A stretch of DNA of 64,000 nucleotides from Halomonas sp. QHL1 (GCF_001882345.1 NZ_MINL01000001.1:3419852-3483851), one strand, 5' to 3'. Counted from the first letter of the stretch, positions 44,723 to 55,768 are shown. Numbers and translations are program-made. Notes: generated from the sequence alone by a model not told the origin.

Positions 44723-45082
44723 TTAATCTTTTTGTAGGCGTGTGGTTAAATTTTCAACAATGTCGATAACCAGCATGCGATCATCTTGATTTAAAGGCTC
44801 TAAAAGCTGTTCCAATCTGCTTGTTTGATCATCGATATGAAAACTTGCTTGCCCAAACAACTCCGCTGCTTCGCAGTTGAAAATTTCAGCAAGCTCTATT
44901 AGACGCACAATGTTGGGGATCACCCGCCCGCGCTCAATGCGCGAAACGGCTTCATTACCAACACCTAAGCGCTCAGCAACTTCTTCTTGGGTCAATTGAC
45001 TGCGCACCCTCTGCTTGGCAATGGCCCGGCCAATACTGCCCGCCAGCCGTTCCTGTTCTGTTTTATTCACAATGCCCTCCAT
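44723..45082 (-). CDS. XRE-family transcriptional regulator
   Basis: This 119-residue protein has an N-terminal helix-turn-helix ('RSQLTQEEVAERLGVGNEAV', about 27-46; 'SRIERGRVIPNIVRLIELA') of the Cro/CI type and a short C-terminal helical tail without a known ligand domain. The ATG at 45082 has no ribosome site, while a GTG at 45070 is preceded by GGAGGG, so the true N-terminus may be 4 residues shorter. It is alone, in an AT-rich stretch, divergent from the GGDEF-EAL gene. It may be horizontally acquired. Target genes unknown. Confidence 0.8.
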   Translation of the reverse strand: MEGIVNKTEQERLAGSIGRAIAKQRVRSQLTQEEVAERLGVGNEAVSRIERGRVIPNIVRLIELAEIFNCEAAELFGQASFHIDDQTSRLEQLLEPLNQDDRMLVIDIVENLTTRLQKD

Positions 45083-45531
45083 TAGACCTAGATGGTTGAG
45101 GAACGACCTATTGACATGAAGGACTGTTTAGGTTGAATATCATCTTCTAAGGTTGATTTGGATGCTGCTGGTTACTTTTTGTATCATTTGTCTACTAGCT
45201 GAAACATATAATAGAGCGTTAGTGATTAAATTTTGCATCGATAAAAATTCTGTAGCTATGAGGTAAATAACTGAACGCAGATTGAGAAATGCACGAGATA
45301 ATTATGTTTTTAATAGTAATGTTTGAGATTTTTAATGATTTTTTGAAGTTATTTAAAGGGTATTTAAGTAACGGTTGTTGAGGATTGAATGATTTTCTTT
45401 TATGAGCTTTTAATGTTTTGTCGACAGCCGAAAAACGTTTATGCGGTAAGCGGGTGTGTTTTTTTGCAAAAATACTTTTCAAATAAAGCGGGTGAGAAGC
45501 TTGATGTGTAAATTCGAAGGCGCTTGATAAC
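45083..45531. other. AT-rich divergent intergenic region, XRE regulator / GGDEF-EAL gene
   Basis: These 449 bases are strongly AT-rich, more so than any other part of the window except 44510-44720. A 104-codon minus-strand frame (45219-45533) runs through it, but its composition (Lys, Ser, Ile, Asn) is what AT-rich noise yields, and no ribosome site supports it. The region must hold the promoters of both divergent genes; none could be fixed. It is a plausible H-NS/MvaT-like silencing target. Confidence 0.5.
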
Positions 45532-47877
45532 ATGCTCCCTACTTCTGCTCCAGAGATTTTTCGACAGTTGGCGGATAAGTTATCTAACGTCAGTGAAGAA
45601 GGTTTTTTTCAACACCTTGTGAAGTCCTTGGCGGACATCCTTGGAGTTAATCATGCCGTTGTTGAACATGTCGATAGCCGTCAGGGCATTTCGACAACGC
45701 TGGCGGTGTGGTCTCAGGGCGAGTTCATTGAGACGGCCCCATATTCGCTACAAGGTACACCATGCCAACAGGTCGCCGAACACTCACGACTGTATGTACC
45801 CTCTCAGGTTCGTCAGCAGTTCCCAGATGATCAACGCTTGGCCGCTTTGAGAGCTGAGGGGTATTTGGGTATCGCCATCGCAGCGCCTGGAGGGGGATTC
45901 TTGGGCGTCATTGCGCTAATGCACTCCTCTGCTTTGAGACTTCCACCGTATACCGATGAAGTGTTACGTATCGCTGCGGCGTTGGCTGGTGCCGAGTTGG
46001 CGCGTCAGTTAGCGGAAGGCCAAACGCGCGAACGTATGCTGCATAATCAACGGGCGCTGAAGCGCATTGGCCGACACAACACCGCCTTAATCAATACCAT
46101 TAATGAGCAACAGCGCTTCCAACACGCCGTTGTCAGCGTGGCGACCGCTGTTTCGGCTGAAAATGGCGAAGCGTTTCTGCACCAACTGACCGCCCATATG
46201 GCTGAGGCGTTATCCGCCGAAGTGGGGTTTATTGCACTGCTGGATGAGCAAGATTCTGATATCGCTCATACCTTAACACTGTATGTAAATGGTCAAGTTC
46301 AAAGCAATTTTGCCTACTACCTTCCCGGTGTTCCCTGCCACAAGGTGATGGTGGAACAGGAGTGTATCGTTCATGAGGGCGCCGCCATTATGCTACCTGC
46401 TGAAAGCAACGGGGCGCTTTCCTGGGTAAATGGTTATGTTGGGCGGCGGCTAGATAATAGCCATGGTCAGCCGTTGGGACTTATTGGCGTAATGTTTAAA
46501 AAGCCGCTGGCCGATGTCGATGTTGTGCGTAATGTATTGCAGATATTTGCAGCACGGGCAGCTTCAGAGCTTGAACGTCAACAAGACGAAGTACGCATAC
46601 GCCAACTCGCTTTTTGTGATCCCGGTACTCGATTGCCCAATCGTGCTGCCTTTATGCGCCACTTAGAGCGAGTGGTCGCCGATACGCAGACTACTGAATT
46701 GGCGCTATTGCTACTGGATCTTAATCATTTCAAAGAGATCAACGACACTGCTGGCCACGATCTGGGGGATTTAGTGCTTAAGGACGTTGCCAAACGCTTT
46801 GCAGCGTCGCTAACTAAGGGACAGTATTTAGCACGCTTAGGCGGTGATGAGTTTGTGGTGGTGTGCCCTGGGATCGAGGAAGACAGCGCAATAGCCATCG
46901 CTCAGCGGCTCTATGACAGCATCGCGCTACCGTTTATTGTTGAGCAACACTCTTTCGAACTCACGGTGGGAATCGGACTAGCGCTTTATCCTCAGCATGC
47001 GGCAACACCCTTAGAGCTGTTGAAACACGCTGACATCGCTATGTATCAAGCCAAACGGCAAAAGCTTTCCGTATGTGTATTCGAGTCCTGGATGGGGCGC
47101 GTTGTGGCCGAACAGCTGCATATTGCCAAACGTCTGGCGTCTGCCATTGCAGAAAAACAGCTTAGCCTGCACTTTCAGCCCCAAGTGGATTTGCACAGCG
47201 GTTTATTGATTGGCGCTGAGGCGCTGTGTCGGTGGCACGATGATGAGCTTGGCGACGTATCGCCGGGTAAATTTATTCCTATTGCTGAAGAGCGCGGTAT
47301 GATTGTCGCGCTCGGTAACTGGGTGATTGAAGAAGCCTGCAGTCAGTTGGCCGCGTGGCGAGAGCAGGGACACCCTATGGTTGGCCAGTTGGCGATTAAT
47401 ATTGCCGCACAGCAGTTTGAAGAGGACGACCTGGCCGCCAACGTGCTCCATTGTTGTGCCCATTACGGCGTTGAGGCGTCACAACTGAGTCTGGAAATTA
47501 CCGAAAGCGGCATCATGGAAAATCCTGAAAAGGCGATCGCCATGACTGAGGTTTTAAAGAGCAAAGGGTTAGGGCTTTCCATTGATGATTTTGGCACTGG
47601 CTATTCCTCGCTTGCCTACCTAAAGCGCTTTGCCGCCGATAAAATAAAAATCGATATTTCTTTTATCCGCGATATGCTTACCAGTGACAATGACCGTGTC
47701 ATTGTGGCGACGATTATTGCTATGGCGAATACGCTGGGACTTGAGACCATTGCGGAGGGTATTGAGAACCAAAACCAAATCAAAGCATTGCTTGCAATGG
47801 GCTGTGCTCAGGGGCAAGGCTACTACTTTGATCGGCCATTGGCAGCCGCACAGTTTGCCCAACGCTGGCTCATTTAG
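45532..47877 (+). CDS. GAF-GAF-GGDEF-EAL cyclic-di-GMP signalling protein
   Basis: This 781-residue cytoplasmic protein has two GAF sensor domains (about 15-155 and 195-345), then GGDEF (about 360-515) and EAL (about 525-780). The cyclase motif 'LGGDEFVVV' is intact; no RxxD inhibitory site sits in front of it. The phosphodiesterase motifs 'GAEALCRW', 'EITES', 'DDFGTGYSSLAYLKRF' and 'ETIAEGIE' are intact, so both activities are possible. The two GAF domains share 'GVPCHKV/GTPCQQV' motifs, suggesting duplication. No helices: the input is a soluble ligand or another protein. The ATG has only a weak upstream ribosome site. Confidence 0.92.
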   Translation: MLPTSAPEIFRQLADKLSNVSEEGFFQHLVKSLADILGVNHAVVEHVDSRQGISTTLAVWSQGEFIETAPYSLQGTPCQQVAEHSRLYVPSQVRQQFPDDQRLAALRAEGYLGIAIAAPGGGFLGVIALMHSSALRLPPYTDEVLRIAAALAGAELARQLAEGQTRERMLHNQRALKRIGRHNTALINTINEQQRFQHAVVSVATAVSAENGEAFLHQLTAHMAEALSAEVGFIALLDEQDSDIAHTLTLYVNGQVQSNFAYYLPGVPCHKVMVEQECIVHEGAAIMLPAESNGALSWVNGYVGRRLDNSHGQPLGLIGVMFKKPLADVDVVRNVLQIFAARAASELERQQDEVRIRQLAFCDPGTRLPNRAAFMRHLERVVADTQTTELALLLLDLNHFKEINDTAGHDLGDLVLKDVAKRFAASLTKGQYLARLGGDEFVVVCPGIEEDSAIAIAQRLYDSIALPFIVEQHSFELTVGIGLALYPQHAATPLELLKHADIAMYQAKRQKLSVCVFESWMGRVVAEQLHIAKRLASAIAEKQLSLHFQPQVDLHSGLLIGAEALCRWHDDELGDVSPGKFIPIAEERGMIVALGNWVIEEACSQLAAWREQGHPMVGQLAINIAAQQFEEDDLAANVLHCCAHYGVEASQLSLEITESGIMENPEKAIAMTEVLKSKGLGLSIDDFGTGYSSLAYLKRFAADKIKIDISFIRDMLTSDNDRVIVATIIAMANTLGLETIAEGIENQNQIKALLAMGCAQGQGYYFDRPLAAAQFAQRWLI

Positions 47878-48258
47878 CCTAGGTAGATAGACCATGAAAA
47901 TTTCTGCATGCCTACACGGTGACTGAGCTTATAGTAACTGTCAGCAGAAATACTTACGCCTGTAGCCCACCAGCTTAATAGATCGCCCATCCTCACTGCT
48001 CAACATATTGAGTAAGTTCTAATTTTTCGCCTCAGTCCTTTCAAAAAGCTCGGTCAGTCAGGGTGCCAAGTAGTCTAGACTCATGCTATACCTAAAATGT
48101 AATCTAATCTTTACATGCGCGCATGGTGTGTATTTTGGCGATGGCGAGCAGTAGCAGAAGGACGCAATTAGCTGATCGAATGGTCTCTCAGGTATGTCGA
48201 TTCGGCAAATAAGCGTATTTGAATTCAGTCAAAGGATTGTACAGGAGGATTACGCTAA
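47878..48258. promoter_or_regulatory. Intergenic region upstream of opgG
   Basis: These 381 bases hold no gene. Near the middle (about 48075-48120) lies an AT-rich stretch with CTATACCTAAAATGTAATC that may hold a promoter, but no clear -35/-10 pair was found. AGGAGG with good spacing precedes the opgG start. Osmotic control is expected for opgGH but is not visible here. Confidence 0.35.
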
Positions 48259-49845
48259 ATGAGTGGATCGACCCCGCTAAGTAAATTTTCACGCCGCAAC
48301 GATTTTTTTTCTCTAGCCGTTCTAGGCGGGCTGCTGGTTGGAAGCTTTCCTCTTGAGGCTTTTGCATTTGGCTTTGATGATGTCGCTAGAAAAGCAGAAG
48401 AGCTGGCCCAGCAGGGCTATCGTGCTCCAGAAACATCGTTGCCCAATGAACTGCGCGAACTCAGCTTTTCGGAATATGCGCAAATACAGTTCAAGCGAGA
48501 TCGCGACGTGTGGAGCGGTAGAGGCGCACCTTTCACCCTGAGCTTTATCCATGAAGGGATGCATTATGACAGTGCCATCCAGCTAAACAGCATTGATCAG
48601 GATGGCGAAGTTCATGGCTTTGCTTACAACCCAGATGACTTCACGTACGGTGATTTAGGTATCTCCGATGAAGTGAAGAATAGCGATGGCATTGGTATTG
48701 CTGGTGTCAGGATCAACCATGCGCTCAATGAAGGTGATCGCAATGAGGAGATGATGGTCTTTTTGGGGGCAAGCTATTTTCGCGCTATTGGCAGAGGGCA
48801 GGTTTATGGTCTTTCAGGGCGCGGCTTGGCTGTTGACACAGGGTTGCCTTCAGGCGAGGAGTTCCCTCGTTTTACAGAAATGTGGATCATCGAGCCTAGC
48901 CAAGAAAGCCAGTACTTGACGATTTTCGCCCTGCTTGACTCGCCTAGCGTTACCGGTGCCTATCGCTTCGTGTTACGCCCCGGAGAAGACACCTTAGTAG
49001 ATGTACAGTCGCGGCTATATTTGCGCCGGGCGGTCGAGAAATTGGGGATAGCACCGCTCACCAGTATGTACCTTTACGGCCCGGAGCAGCCCTCTTCGAC
49101 ACAACACTATATCCCTGCAATCCATGACTCTAATGGCCTATTAATCAATGATGCCCAGAATGGTTGGACATGGCGCCCGCTAGCCAATCCGGCCAGGTTG
49201 ATGATGAATCGACAGGCAACGCCTCAGTTACGCGGCTATGGCCTGATGCAACGGGGTCACAATTTTAGCGATTATCAGGATATTGCCGCACGTTATGATC
49301 TGCGCCCAAGCGCCTGGGTTGAGCCACAAAACGAGTGGGGGGCCGGTAGCGTTGAGCTGATCCAGATTCCCACAGACAACGAGACCAACGACAACATCGT
49401 ATCGATGTGGCTGGCTGATGAAACGCATGATCCTGGAACACCGCTGGCGTTCGATTACCGTATTACGTTCACAACCGATGAAAGCCGCCACCTTGATCCT
49501 CAGCTTGCGTGGGTTGAAGAGACACGTCGCTCACGGGGAGAAGTGATTCGCGATAACTTGGTGCGTGAGCCCGACGGTACGCTCGCTTTCGTCCTCGATT
49601 TTATCGGGCCCTCGCTCTCCGGTATCCCCAGCGATGCAAATATGGGCGTAGAGGCCAGCGTTGGCGATAATGGCGAATTAGCCAATAGTCGCGTTGTTCA
49701 TAATCCGGCGACCAACGGTTGGCGGGTGTTTGTCAACGTGAAGCGCAATAATGGCAACCAGCCTTTAGATATCAGGGCCAAGCTAGTACTCGATGGCAAG
49801 CAAATGTCCGAGACTTGGTACTATAGGCTACCCGCTAATGGCTGA
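48259..49845 (+). CDS. opgG: Periplasmic glucan biosynthesis protein OpgG/OpgD
   Basis: This 528-residue MdoG-family protein has an N-terminal twin-arginine-like signal '[17 protein letters not shown]' ending 'LEAFA', so export is probably by Tat, as for E. coli OpgD and unlike Sec-dependent OpgG. The mature part has the family's '[18 protein letters not shown]', '[11 protein letters not shown]' and '[17 protein letters not shown]'. It acts on the backbone of osmoregulated periplasmic glucans. The next gene opgH overlaps by 8 bases. Symbol opgG is by operon position; the Tat signal would favour an opgD name. Confidence 0.88.
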   Translation: MSGSTPLSKFSRRNDFFSLAVLGGLLVGSFPLEAFAFGFDDVARKAEELAQQGYRAPETSLPNELRELSFSEYAQIQFKRDRDVWSGRGAPFTLSFIHEGMHYDSAIQLNSIDQDGEVHGFAYNPDDFTYGDLGISDEVKNSDGIGIAGVRINHALNEGDRNEEMMVFLGASYFRAIGRGQVYGLSGRGLAVDTGLPSGEEFPRFTEMWIIEPSQESQYLTIFALLDSPSVTGAYRFVLRPGEDTLVDVQSRLYLRRAVEKLGIAPLTSMYLYGPEQPSSTQHYIPAIHDSNGLLINDAQNGWTWRPLANPARLMMNRQATPQLRGYGLMQRGHNFSDYQDIAARYDLRPSAWVEPQNEWGAGSVELIQIPTDNETNDNIVSMWLADETHDPGTPLAFDYRITFTTDESRHLDPQLAWVEETRRSRGEVIRDNLVREPDGTLAFVLDFIGPSLSGIPSDANMGVEASVGDNGELANSRVVHNPATNGWRVFVNVKRNNGNQPLDIRAKLVLDGKQMSETWYYRLPANG

Positions 49846-52357
49846 AACAATATCTCCCTCCCAGGCAACGCCAACGGATCTTTATTTAGAGCGATTGGCG
49901 TTGGAAACCCAGGATCGTAAGGAGCGCTACACGTTATTAGTGGGTGATCTAGATCAACACGATATGGCGGCGCTACATGCTGCGTTAGGTGGGGACAGTG
50001 ACGTCGAGAAAGATTGGTCGAGTAAGAGTAGTGATGATCCAGCAGCATTATCAGTAGGTCGACGCTTGGCGCTTGCCTATGCAGAGCCGCCGTTAGCGCC
50101 GCCAGAGGTATTGTCAACGGATGCGTCTGGCATTACGCGCCTGCGCACTGCGCCACCGATGAAACGAACACCGTTGGGCCCCCAGAAGTGGTCGACTAAC
50201 CCCTTTGTGAATATTGGTCGACGTTTCAAGCGCTGGGCTAACGGGGATTTTGGTCAGCGCAAAAGAGCGTCGCCCTCCGCGTCCTGGAAGTGGGTTGCCA
50301 GAAGGCGCCGTTGGATTTTGCTGGTGCTGATTTTTGGTCAAAGCATCATCGCTGCCAATCAGATGCGTACTGTACTCCCTGGCCAGGGTCTGCAGTGGCT
50401 TGAGATAGCGATCCTATCGCTGTTTGTGCTGCTATTCGCCTGGGTGTCCGCCGGGTTTTGGACCGCGTTGATGGGGTTCTTCCAGCTATTACGACGCCAT
50501 GACCGCTACGCCATTGACAGCGAAGTGGGTGACGAGCCGATTGATGATGAGGCGCGCACAGCACTGCTGGTGCCGATCTGTAATGAGGATGTTGCACGAG
50601 TCTTCGCCGGGGTGCGCGCCACCCTGGAGTCACTGCGCAGCACAGGCAATGACCGGCATTTCGATATCTTCATCCTAAGCGATACGTCTGACCCCGATAT
50701 TGCCATTCAAGAAACCTATGCCTGGTTGGTGTTGTGCCGTGACCTGGATGCTTTCGGCCAAGTTTACTATCGCCGTCGACAGCGCCGGGTCAAGCGCAAG
50801 AGCGGTAACCTTGACGATTTTTGCCGACGCTGGGGGGCGCTCTACCGCTATATGTTGGTACTGGACGCCGATAGCGTTATGAGTGGCAAATGCCTTACCC
50901 GGCTAGTGCAAATGATGGAGGCGCGTTCCGAGGTTGGTATTATCCAAACGGCGCCACGGGCTTCCGGGCGCCTCAATTTGTACGCTCGCATGCAGCAGTT
51001 TGCGACGCGGGTTTACGGGCCGCTGTTTACCGCAGGGCTGCATTTTTGGCAGTTAGGCGAGTCGCACTACTGGGGGCATAACGCGATCATTCGCCTGGCC
51101 CCGTTTATGCAGCACTGCATATTAGCGCCGCTACCCGGTAAAGGCTCAATGTCCGGCGAGATTTTGTCCCATGATTTTGTCGAGGCGGCGCTGATGCGGC
51201 GCGCCGGTTGGGGGGTATGGATTGCCTACAAACTGGAAGGGAGCTATGAAGAAATGCCTCCTAACCTTCTCGATGAGCTCAATCGCGACAGGCGTTGGTG
51301 CCACGGCAATTTGATGAACTTCCGGCTGTTTTTCTCCCAAGGCATTCATCCTGTTCACCGTGCCGTCTTCCTGACCGGTTTAATGTCTTATCTTTCAGCG
51401 CCGCTATGGTTCCTTTTCTTAGTTCTTTCTACCGCACTGTTAGCCGTGCATAGCTTTAGCACCCCCAACTACTTTCCTGAACCGGGAATGTTGTTTCCTG
51501 TTTGGCCGCAATGGAATCCCACCTTAGCGGTGGGGCTGTTCGGTGTGACGGCGTTACTGCTGTTCTTGCCGAAACTGCTAAGCGTACTGCTGGTGTGGAT
51601 AAAGGGCAGCCGTCAATTTGGTGGGCCGCTCAAGGTGTTGGCGAGCATGGTGCTCGAGTCGCTATTCTCGATGCTATTAGCGCCGGTAAGAATGCTGTTT
51701 CACACCCGCTTTGTACTTACATCAGTGATAGGGTGGGCGGTTCAGTGGCGCTCACCGTCCCGAGAAAATAGTGACACGACGTGGCGTGATGCCATCCGCG
51801 CGCATTGGTCCCAAACGCTAATAGGGGCTGTGTGGGCAGCGGGTGTTTACGTGATGGAACCGACATTTCTTTGGTGGCTCTCGCCCATCGTCGTTGCTTT
51901 GATGCTATCCATCCCGGTGTCGGCACTCTCAAGCCGTGTTTCGCTAGGGCAGCTCAGCTTTCAAAAGCGGCTGTTCCGGATTCCTGAAGAAACGCAGCCA
52001 CCACGGGTGCTGCGGCGCATGGTTAGCTTACTTACCCGCATGAACACAGGGTTGTCGGCACCCTCTTTTGTCCGTGTGGTGGTTGAGCCCGTGCCTAATG
52101 CGTTGGCAACTGCCTTAGGAGCATCACGACACACCGATGTCGAACCCATACGCCAGCGCCGAGCCGAGCGGGTTTCTCGCGCCGTATTGATGGGGCCAGC
52201 GGGGATGAGTCGATTGGAACGGCTGGATTTTCTAGATGATCCAGTGATGATGTCGCAACTGCACTATCACCTGTGGGTCGACAGCAAGGCACATCGCACT
52301 TGGTTTGAGTTGGGTCTGCCAGGGCGTGAATCGACGCATCTACCGACCTTTAACTAA
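49838..52357 (+). CDS. opgH: Glucans biosynthesis glucosyltransferase OpgH
   Basis: This 839-residue inner-membrane family-2 glycosyltransferase polymerises UDP-glucose into beta-1,2 glucan and moves it out. It has two helices at about 165-230, a cytoplasmic catalytic domain with '[11 protein letters not shown]' and '[11 protein letters not shown]', the acceptor motif region '[15 protein letters not shown]', then five or six helices. The open frame starts at 49793, but the ATG at 49838 (MAETISPSQ) just before the opgG stop is the likely start. Its 3' end overlaps that of the convergent AraC-type gene by 18 bases. Confidence 0.93.
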   Translation: MAETISPSQATPTDLYLERLALETQDRKERYTLLVGDLDQHDMAALHAALGGDSDVEKDWSSKSSDDPAALSVGRRLALAYAEPPLAPPEVLSTDASGITRLRTAPPMKRTPLGPQKWSTNPFVNIGRRFKRWANGDFGQRKRASPSASWKWVARRRRWILLVLIFGQSIIAANQMRTVLPGQGLQWLEIAILSLFVLLFAWVSAGFWTALMGFFQLLRRHDRYAIDSEVGDEPIDDEARTALLVPICNEDVARVFAGVRATLESLRSTGNDRHFDIFILSDTSDPDIAIQETYAWLVLCRDLDAFGQVYYRRRQRRVKRKSGNLDDFCRRWGALYRYMLVLDADSVMSGKCLTRLVQMMEARSEVGIIQTAPRASGRLNLYARMQQFATRVYGPLFTAGLHFWQLGESHYWGHNAIIRLAPFMQHCILAPLPGKGSMSGEILSHDFVEAALMRRAGWGVWIAYKLEGSYEEMPPNLLDELNRDRRWCHGNLMNFRLFFSQGIHPVHRAVFLTGLMSYLSAPLWFLFLVLSTALLAVHSFSTPNYFPEPGMLFPVWPQWNPTLAVGLFGVTALLLFLPKLLSVLLVWIKGSRQFGGPLKVLASMVLESLFSMLLAPVRMLFHTRFVLTSVIGWAVQWRSPSRENSDTTWRDAIRAHWSQTLIGAVWAAGVYVMEPTFLWWLSPIVVALMLSIPVSALSSRVSLGQLSFQKRLFRIPEETQPPRVLRRMVSLLTRMNTGLSAPSFVRVVVEPVPNALATALGASRHTDVEPIRQRRAERVSRAVLMGPAGMSRLERLDFLDDPVMMSQLHYHLWVDSKAHRTWFELGLPGRESTHLPTFN

Positions 52358-53302
52358 GCTTAATTTTGCGTTAAGCGTATGTGACGGACACTCACCAAAC
52401 TGCTGCTTATAGTCGTGGGCGAACTGACCCAGATGCCAGAACCCCCAGTAGGTGGCTATTTCCGTTACCGACTGCTCGGGTGATGCGGCGCGCAGCGCTC
52501 GACGCACACGATTGAGCCGCGTTAAACGTAAATACTGCAGTGGGCTAATACCCAAAATGGCCGTAAAGCTGTACTGCAGCGTGCGCCGACTAACATGGGT
52601 CAGCTTGCAAAGTTCATTCATCGTTACCGGGCCATCCATATGCTCGTCCACGTAGCGCTTTACCCGGTCAACCACTTCCTTACGGTGGGCATAGCTGGGT
52701 GGCAGCTCTGCTCCAGGCTGTTCGACTTGCAGGAGTTCCAGCAACGCCATTAGTAGAATGTCTTGATGGATATGACTGGCAATGGCCAGCGTTTGGCTAG
52801 AAAGCAGGCGCTCGATAAGAAACGCGACGGCATTGAGCGTTTCGTTAGCCGCTTGTCGGCGGGGCATGACATGCCAGCCTGTATCCAAGCTCACACCTTG
52901 TCGCTTAGCCGCCTCTGCTAACGCTGGCAATTGAATCACCAGCCCGTAGATATCGAAAGCCTCTGGGGTAACCAGTTCAAAATCCTGCCCACCGGGGCGG
53001 CACATTACTTCGCCCTCGCTAAGCGCTTGGCCATTGATCCGCGTGCCATGGCGAGTAGTGGGGATACCGATCCATAGCGAGTTTGGCCATACCCGACACT
53101 GCTGGCGTAGCGCTTGCCCGGTGTGCTCCTTAAACACCTGCATCGTCTCTAATGCCACTTCATCCAGGCGACCATAGAAGCTACCAGGGCTGATTTGATC
53201 GTACTCCTGCTGCCAGCGCGTCAGGTTTTGCGCGTGCTCATCGGCATCGAACGCTTCCTGAACGCATCTTTTTGGTGCAAATGCGCTGTCGAGCGTGGTC
53301 AT
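52340..53302 (-). CDS. eutR: AraC-family regulator, probably of ethanolamine use
   Basis: This 320-residue protein has a C-terminal double helix-turn-helix of the AraC/XylS type ('[20 protein letters not shown]', about 227-246; '[19 protein letters not shown]'; '[20 protein letters not shown]') and an N-terminal sensing part of about 200 residues. It is divergent from eutB and resembles EutR, which activates eut genes with ethanolamine and adenosylcobalamin. GAGGAG lies 6 bases before the ATG. The regulatory target is inferred from position. Confidence 0.82.
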   Translation of the reverse strand: MTTLDSAFAPKRCVQEAFDADEHAQNLTRWQQEYDQISPGSFYGRLDEVALETMQVFKEHTGQALRQQCRVWPNSLWIGIPTTRHGTRINGQALSEGEVMCRPGGQDFELVTPEAFDIYGLVIQLPALAEAAKRQGVSLDTGWHVMPRRQAANETLNAVAFLIERLLSSQTLAIASHIHQDILLMALLELLQVEQPGAELPPSYAHRKEVVDRVKRYVDEHMDGPVTMNELCKLTHVSRRTLQYSFTAILGISPLQYLRLTRLNRVRRALRAASPEQSVTEIATYWGFWHLGQFAHDYKQQFGECPSHTLNAKLSLVKGR

Positions 53303-53514
53303 GGGGGCTCCTCGGGGCGTTATACGCGCTCACTATTGCTTGGTTAACGCCTTATGTTTCTGTATTTATTTGAATTTATGAAATGTTGACGGGTTTGCCG
53401 AAACTCGATACTCCCTCTCTAGTGATAGCGCTATGGTAGAAACAAGCAAGTTTTATACCTTAATAAGCAGTCGGCGAAATTAAAAAGCAGGCGTAAATAA
53501 AAAAGGAAAGCTCC

Positions 53515-54930
53515 ATGGCGCAGACCTATCACACCACGGTGGGGAGTCGCAGCTACCGCTTCGCAAGCCTAGCCGAGCTGATGGCCAAAGCCACACCGCC
53601 CCGTTCTGGTGACCGCTTAGCTGGAGTAATGGCGGAGAGTGCCGAAGAGCGCGTGGTCGCCCAGATGGTACTCGCCGAGCTCCCGCTCACCACTTTTTTG
53701 AATGAGGCCCTGATTCCATACGAAGAGGATGAGATCACCCGGCTGATTATGGATGATCATGACGCTAACGCCTTCGCCCCCATTCGCCATCTTACCGTGG
53801 GCGATTTTCGTAACTGGCTACTCTCCGATCACGCGACTAGTGATGTATTAACGGAAGTGAAAGCGGGGATTACCCCCGAAATGGCCGTCGCCGTCAGCAA
53901 GCTGATGCGTAATCAGGATCTGATTCTAGTCGCCAAGAAGTGTCGGGTGACTACCGCCTTTCGCAACACGATTGGTCTGCCGGGGCGACTCTCGACACGC
54001 CTTCAGCCCAATCACCCCACCGATGATGTGACCGGTATTGCCGCCAGTATCTTGGATGGCCTGCTCTACGGCAGCGGCGATGCGGTGATTGGCATTAATC
54101 CCGCGACAGATAACGTCGCCCAGAGCGTCAAACTGATGCGCCTGATGGATGAAGTGATCCAGAAGTATCAAATCCCCACCCAATCCTGCGTGCTTACCCA
54201 CGTAACGAACACCCTGGAGGCGATCGAGCAAGGCGCCCCGGTCGATCTGGTCTTCCAATCGATTGGCGGCACTGAGGCCACTAACCGCAGCTTTGGTTTT
54301 GACTTGAGCACTCTCGCCGAAGCCGAAGCGGCGGCGCAGTCGCTCAGTCGCGGTTCGGTGGGGCGCAACGTGATGTATTTCGAAACCGGCCAGGGCAGCT
54401 CGCTCTCTGCCGATGCTCACCACGGGCTCGACCAACAAACCTGCGAGGCCCGCGCCTACGCGGTGGCGCGTAAGTTTAATCCACTGCTAGTGAATACCGT
54501 GGTGGGCTTTATCGGCCCCGAGTACCTGTTCGACGGCAAAGAGATCACTCGCGCAGGGCTTGAGGATCACTTCTGCGGCAAGCTGTTGGGCGTGCCTATG
54601 GGCTGCGACGTTTGCTACACCAACCACGCCGAAGCCGATCAAAACGATATGGATAACCTGCTGACTCTTCTGGGCGTGGCGGGCTGCAATTTCATTATGG
54701 GCATCCCCGGCTCAGACGACATTATGCTCAATTACCAGACGACTTCGTTTCACGACGCGCTCTATGCGCGGCGAGTGCTGGGGCTAAAGGCGGCGCCGGA
54801 GTTTGAGCGCTGGCTCGAAGAGATGCAGATTTTCCAGGATGTCAGCACCCACCGGTTAAATGACCAGCTTCCGGCCGCCTTTGCCAACAGCCTGCGCCAC
54901 CTGCCCAAGGAGCCACGTCATGGCACATGA
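53515..54930 (+). CDS. eutB: Ethanolamine ammonia-lyase large subunit
   Basis: This 471-residue catalytic subunit of the adenosylcobalamin-dependent lyase that splits ethanolamine into acetaldehyde and ammonia matches EutB along its length ('FRNTIGLPGRLSTRLQPNHP', 'FQSIGGTEATNRSFGF', 'MYFETGQGSSLSADAHHG', 'PMGCDVCYTNHAEADQND'). GGAAAG precedes the ATG at 53515. TTGACG (53386) and GATACT (53407) upstream form a possible promoter, but with a 15-base spacer. eutC overlaps its end by 11 bases. No eutA reactivase gene is in the window. Confidence 0.96.
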   Translation: MAQTYHTTVGSRSYRFASLAELMAKATPPRSGDRLAGVMAESAEERVVAQMVLAELPLTTFLNEALIPYEEDEITRLIMDDHDANAFAPIRHLTVGDFRNWLLSDHATSDVLTEVKAGITPEMAVAVSKLMRNQDLILVAKKCRVTTAFRNTIGLPGRLSTRLQPNHPTDDVTGIAASILDGLLYGSGDAVIGINPATDNVAQSVKLMRLMDEVIQKYQIPTQSCVLTHVTNTLEAIEQGAPVDLVFQSIGGTEATNRSFGFDLSTLAEAEAAAQSLSRGSVGRNVMYFETGQGSSLSADAHHGLDQQTCEARAYAVARKFNPLLVNTVVGFIGPEYLFDGKEITRAGLEDHFCGKLLGVPMGCDVCYTNHAEADQNDMDNLLTLLGVAGCNFIMGIPGSDDIMLNYQTTSFHDALYARRVLGLKAAPEFERWLEEMQIFQDVSTHRLNDQLPAAFANSLRHLPKEPRHGT

Positions 54931-55768
54931 TCCCTCATCACCCATCGTGGTGGAGAACCCTTGGGAGCGGCTAAATGCCTTTACCGACGCGCGGATTGGC
55001 CTGGGGCGCGCAGGGGTCAGCCTGCCCACCAGTAAACTGCTGGCGTTTCAGCTAGCTCACGCCCAAGCCCAGGATGCCGTTCACTATCCGCTGGATGTGG
55101 AAGTGCTCTCCACCGAGTTAACCCAAGCCCTAGATTTGTCTGAGGCACCGCTTCGCCTGCACAGCCATGCCCAGGATCGTGCCATGTACCTGCAACGGCC
55201 CGACTATGGGCGGCGCCTTAATGACGAGAGCCGTGAATACCTGCGTGAACACCTGCAACAAGCCGCCGTGTCTCAGCAGCGCTTTGACCTTGCGGTGGTC
55301 GTGGTCGATGGGCTTTCCGCGTTGGCCGTGCAGCAGAATAGCTCGCCGTTTCTTAGCGCGCTTTATCAGATGTTGAGCAGTGATAGCGCCGATTGGCAGC
55401 TGGCGCCGTTAACGATTGTCGAGCAGGGGCGGGTAGCGATTGGCGATGAGATTGGAGGGCTGCTCAATGCTGACGCCGTGCTGGTGATGATCGGCGAGCG
55501 ACCAGGGCTAAGCTCGCCGGATAGCTTAGGGCTGTATATGACCTGGGCGCCGGAACCGGGGCTTAAAGATGACCGGCGCAACTGCATTTCCAACGTGCGT
55601 CCGGCGGGTTTGCAAATAGAGGAGGCCGCCCGGCGTTTCTTTCTACTCTTAAAAGAGGCCCGCCAGCTCAAATTGTCTGGCGTTAAGTTGAAAGACCGCA
55701 GCGAAGACGATGTGTTGGAAGGGGATTCAGCATCAGGCTCGACGCGTAACTTCCTGGTGGCGGAGTAG
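54920..55768 (+). CDS. eutC: Ethanolamine ammonia-lyase small subunit
   Basis: This 282-residue EutC has 'NPWERLNAFTDARIGLGRAG' (about 13-32), 'LLAFQLAHAQAQDAVH', 'VVVVDGLSALAVQ' and 'ISNVRPAGL'. It binds cobalamin together with EutB. The frame extends upstream inside eutB, but AAGGAG before the ATG at 54920 sets the start, 11 bases before the eutB stop. The N-terminus lacks the targeting extension that sends EutC into bacterial microcompartments in enteric bacteria, in line with the absence of shell genes here. Confidence 0.94.
   Translation: MAHDPSSPIVVENPWERLNAFTDARIGLGRAGVSLPTSKLLAFQLAHAQAQDAVHYPLDVEVLSTELTQALDLSEAPLRLHSHAQDRAMYLQRPDYGRRLNDESREYLREHLQQAAVSQQRFDLAVVVVDGLSALAVQQNSSPFLSALYQMLSSDSADWQLAPLTIVEQGRVAIGDEIGGLLNADAVLVMIGERPGLSSPDSLGLYMTWAPEPGLKDDRRNCISNVRPAGLQIEEAARRFFLLLKEARQLKLSGVKLKDRSEDDVLEGDSASGSTRNFLVAE

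Noticed and set aside
45219..45533. 104-codon minus-strand frame in the AT-rich intergenic region
   Set aside because: Residue make-up reflects AT-rich noise, no ribosome site precedes it, no family is recognisable, and it overlaps the start of the GGDEF-EAL gene.
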